Assembly (NCBI GenBank): GCA_040391535.1
Contig: JBEBXQ010000034.1
Location: 1-34,162 of the forward strand
Direction: 5' to 3'
DNA length: 34,162 bases
Source of the DNA: JBEBXQ01 sp040391535
Lineage (GTDB): Bacteria; Bacteroidota; Bacteroidia; Cytophagales; Spirosomataceae
The notes below the pieces were generated by a model. It ran no database searches. It saw nothing but the letters and a program-made list of their open reading frames with translations, and had not been told where the DNA came from. The position numbers were made by a program, and so were the translations under genes. Below are positions 32,360 through 34,162 of this stretch, in pieces; the stretch's first letter is position 1; each line of letters starts with the position of its first letter.

Positions 32360-33628
32360 TTATAATCGCGCATCTACATCTTCCTTCCTGAAAATCCCTT
32401 TCACATCATAAACTACCGGTCGTTTACCTTCTTCATCACAAAACTCAATGTTCAGGAATGATTCATGCCCAACAGCAGCTATCACCCCATCAAAGTCACA
32501 AACTGCGGGCATTTCCGATAGCAGGTCAATCTGATATTCATGCTTTACTTCAGCAGCGCTTGCCCAAGGGTCATACACACTTACTTCAATGCCATAGGAT
32601 TTCAGTTCCTGAATAATATCAATCACACGGCTGTTGCGGATATCCGGACAGTTTTCCTTAAAAGTAATCCCAAGCACCAGTACATTGCTGCCTTTTACTT
32701 TCTTATCGTTCTGAATCAGGATTTTCACCAATTGCTGTGCGACATAAGCACCCATACTGTCATTGAGCCTGCGGCCTGCCAGAATAATTTCCGGATTATA
32801 CCCCACTTCCTTCGCCTTTTGTGCAAGATAAAAAGGATCAACACCTATGCAGTGTCCTCCGACAAGCCCTGGTTTGAATGGAAGGAAATTCCATTTGGTA
32901 CCGGCTGCCTCTAACACTTCTGATGTATCAATATTCAGCAGATTGAAAATTTTAGCCAATTCGTTAACGAAAGCAATATTAATATCACGCTGAGCATTTT
33001 CAATTACCTTCGCCGACTCCGCAACTTTTATTGAAGTAGCCTTGAATGTCCCGGCCGTAATGATCGAACCATACAGCTGATCGACAACCTCCGCGACTTC
33101 AGGAGTAGAACCGGAAGTTACTTTTCTGATTTTGGTAACCGTATGCAGCTTATCACCCGGGTTAATCCTTTCAGGCGAATACCCGCAGAAAAAATCCTGG
33201 TTAAAAACAAGTCCTGAGATTTGCTCCAGGATCGGGACGCAAAAATCTTCGGTTACACCGGGATATACTGTAGACTCATATACAACAATGTCGCCCTTTT
33301 TCAGATTGCGCGCTACGGTTTCTGAGGCTTTTCTGACAGGTGTCAGGTCAGGATTATTGTACTGATCGACCGGAGTTGGAACTGTCACAATAAAAACTGA
33401 GGCAGCCTTAATATCATCAGGATCACTGGTAAAGGTCAGTTTAGCAGCGGCTTTCAGGCCTGCTTCATCTACTTCGAGTGTGTGATCATGAAAATTTTTC
33501 AACTCTTCTATTCTGGCCTTATTGATATCAAGGCCAATTGTACTATAAATCTTGCCAAATTCAACCGCCAACGGAAGTCCCACATACCCAAGCCCGACAA
33601 TACATAGTGTCTGATTATTTTGAAGCAT
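32360..33628 (-). CDS. UDP-N-acetylhexosamine 6-dehydrogenase (WbpO/TviB-like)
   Basis: A 422-residue nucleotide-sugar dehydrogenase that oxidises the C6 of a UDP-HexNAc to the uronic acid. It has the N-terminal Rossmann motif GLGYVGLPLA (12-21), TVPTPVD (82-88), YESTVYPG (117-124), SPERINPGD (151-159), and the catalytic Cys260 in GGHCIGVDPFYLAQKA. The C-terminal VLGITFKENCPDIRNS follows. GGHCIGVDPFYL places it with WbpO, TviB and WecC rather than with UDP-glucose dehydrogenase. With the WbpP/TviC-like gene downstream it should supply UDP-GalNAcA or UDP-GlcNAcA to the surface polysaccharide. A TAnnTTTG element lies about 29 bases upstream. Confidence 0.9.
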   Translation of the reverse strand: MLQNNQTLCIVGLGYVGLPLAVEFGKIYSTIGLDINKARIEELKNFHDHTLEVDEAGLKAAAKLTFTSDPDDIKAASVFIVTVPTPVDQYNNPDLTPVRKASETVARNLKKGDIVVYESTVYPGVTEDFCVPILEQISGLVFNQDFFCGYSPERINPGDKLHTVTKIRKVTSGSTPEVAEVVDQLYGSIITAGTFKATSIKVAESAKVIENAQRDINIAFVNELAKIFNLLNIDTSEVLEAAGTKWNFLPFKPGLVGGHCIGVDPFYLAQKAKEVGYNPEIILAGRRLNDSMGAYVAQQLVKILIQNDKKVKGSNVLVLGITFKENCPDIRNSRVIDIIQELKSYGIEVSVYDPWASAAEVKHEYQIDLLSEMPAVCDFDGVIAAVGHESFLNIEFCDEEGKRPVVYDVKGIFRKEDVDARL

Positions 33629-33656
33629 TTAATCTAAAATCTTTAGTGGATGGCGA

Positions 33657-33664
33657 CAAATTTA
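33657..33664 (-). promoter_or_regulatory. TAnnTTTG promoter element of the WbpO-like gene
   Basis: Minus strand TAAATTTG, an exact match about 29 bases before the ATG at 33628, with a TTTG 11 bases upstream of it. The rest of the 176-base gap to the asparagine synthase gene holds nothing I recognise. Confidence 0.45.
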
Positions 33665-33804
33665 ATTGTTTATAGCAAATTATATAGTACGATTTACTTT
33701 TAATTTGATTCCATGCTTAATTTTTTCAGCATAATTCAACACATATCTTTTAATTGTTATATTGATCTTTTTAAATGATTTCGCTGTTTGATTACCACAT
33801 GACA

Positions 33805-34162
33805 TCATTGTAGCTGTGGATTCTGATCTCCCTTAACCATTTTCGTTAACGGCTTCCGCTCAAATTGTGCTTTATACCATTTCTGAAAACAAAAAAATGC
33901 CCAGACTCTGAAAGTATTATCAACCTTACCGTGAATATGATTGCTTACCAATGTCGCGGTTTCATAATAGTTAAAAATATTCTGCTTTGTCAGAAAAGAC
34001 TTCTCTGTATAAGATTCAAGTTCACTTCTTAATTCAGAACGCAACCAATCCCCTACCGGTACTGCAAAACCTCTTTTAGCTTTGTCGAGAAACCTGTCCG
34101 GAAAATATTGCTTAAATGCCTCTTTCAGAATATGCTTTTTATCCCACCCTTTTATGAGGTAT
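33805..34162 (-). CDS. Asparagine synthase (glutamine-hydrolysing), C-terminal fragment at window edge
   Basis: The frame enters from the right edge and ends at TGA (33805-33807), giving about 118 C-terminal residues. GWDKKHILKEAFKQYFPDRF followed by KAKRGFAVPVGDWLRSEL is the conserved C-terminal end of the AsnB synthetase domain. Then come the usual NTFRVWAFFCFQKWYKAQFE and a basic tail. In polysaccharide clusters such AsnB paralogues often amidate a uronic acid or are of unknown use, so sugar amidation next to the UDP-HexNAcA genes is plausible here, but the N-terminal glutaminase domain is outside the window. An internal TTG at 34044 is not a real start. Confidence 0.85.
   Translation of the reverse strand, partial: YLIKGWDKKHILKEAFKQYFPDRFLDKAKRGFAVPVGDWLRSELRSELESYTEKSFLTKQNIFNYYETATLVSNHIHGKVDNTFRVWAFFCFQKWYKAQFERKPLTKMVKGDQNPQLQ

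Noticed and set aside
1..34162. CRISPR arrays, insertion sequences, integrases, phage or conjugation genes
   Set aside because: No regularly spaced repeats, transposase or integrase motifs, or flanking direct repeats were seen anywhere in the window.

Overview
The window looks like chromosomal DNA of a Bacteroidota bacterium, probably from the Cytophagales/Sphingobacteriales side. The evidence is the gene content (Wzi-like outer-membrane protein, CarboxypepD_reg-type TonB receptor, HYC_CC_PP-like protein, LemA plus TPM genes), weak or absent Shine-Dalgarno sequences, and repeated TAnnTTTG (-7 type) promoter elements in front of genes. By eye the GC content is in the forties, with visibly AT-richer DNA at the right end. 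Species cannot be named from this.

Layout. (1) 1-700: 3' part of a capsule-assembly (Wzi-like) outer-membrane protein. (2) 742-4777, minus strand: a compact five-gene metal (probably copper) operon: small HMA chaperone, HYC_CC_PP-like membrane protein, TonB-dependent receptor, an AraC regulator carrying its own HMA-like domain, and a secreted MerP-like protein. (3) 4940-6421: mazG and thiamine pyrophosphokinase; a metallophosphoesterase converges on them. (4) 7411-9736, minus: ugd and uxs, a two-gene route from UDP-glucose to UDP-xylose, closed by a strong terminator. (5) 9957-16298: D-2-hydroxyacid dehydrogenase, a PaaE-type flavin/2Fe-2S reductase, valS and fumC. (6) 16564-19204, plus: alpha-E protein, Anbu-type proteasome homologue and transglutaminase, an operon type usually associated with a circularly permuted ATP-grasp that is not next to it here. 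(7) 19463-23809: phosphoglucosamine mutase, cysteine desulfurase, FMN reductase, ferrochelatase. (8) 24016-28055: small outer-membrane protein, a solitary nuoH, then lemA and two TPM-domain genes. (9) 27927-34162, minus: a surface-polysaccharide cluster (asparagine synthase fragment, WbpO/TviB-like dehydrogenase, WbpP/TviC-like epimerase, GT4 glycosyltransferase, PseB/CapD-like dehydratase), with two gene-poor gaps that look like old rearrangement scars.

Most interesting points: the metal operon whose regulator seems to sense metal through an HMA-like domain; the PseB-like gene whose last 42 codons run antisense, codon for codon, through the glycine-rich end of the neighbouring TPM gene; the alpha-E/Anbu/transglutaminase operon without its ATP-grasp neighbour; a solitary nuoH flanked by long hairpins; and a 63-codon reading frame without a start codon in the polysaccharide cluster. 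I saw no tRNA, rRNA, CRISPR array, insertion sequence or phage gene. No complete, clearly new system stands out; the metal operon is the best candidate for new biology.
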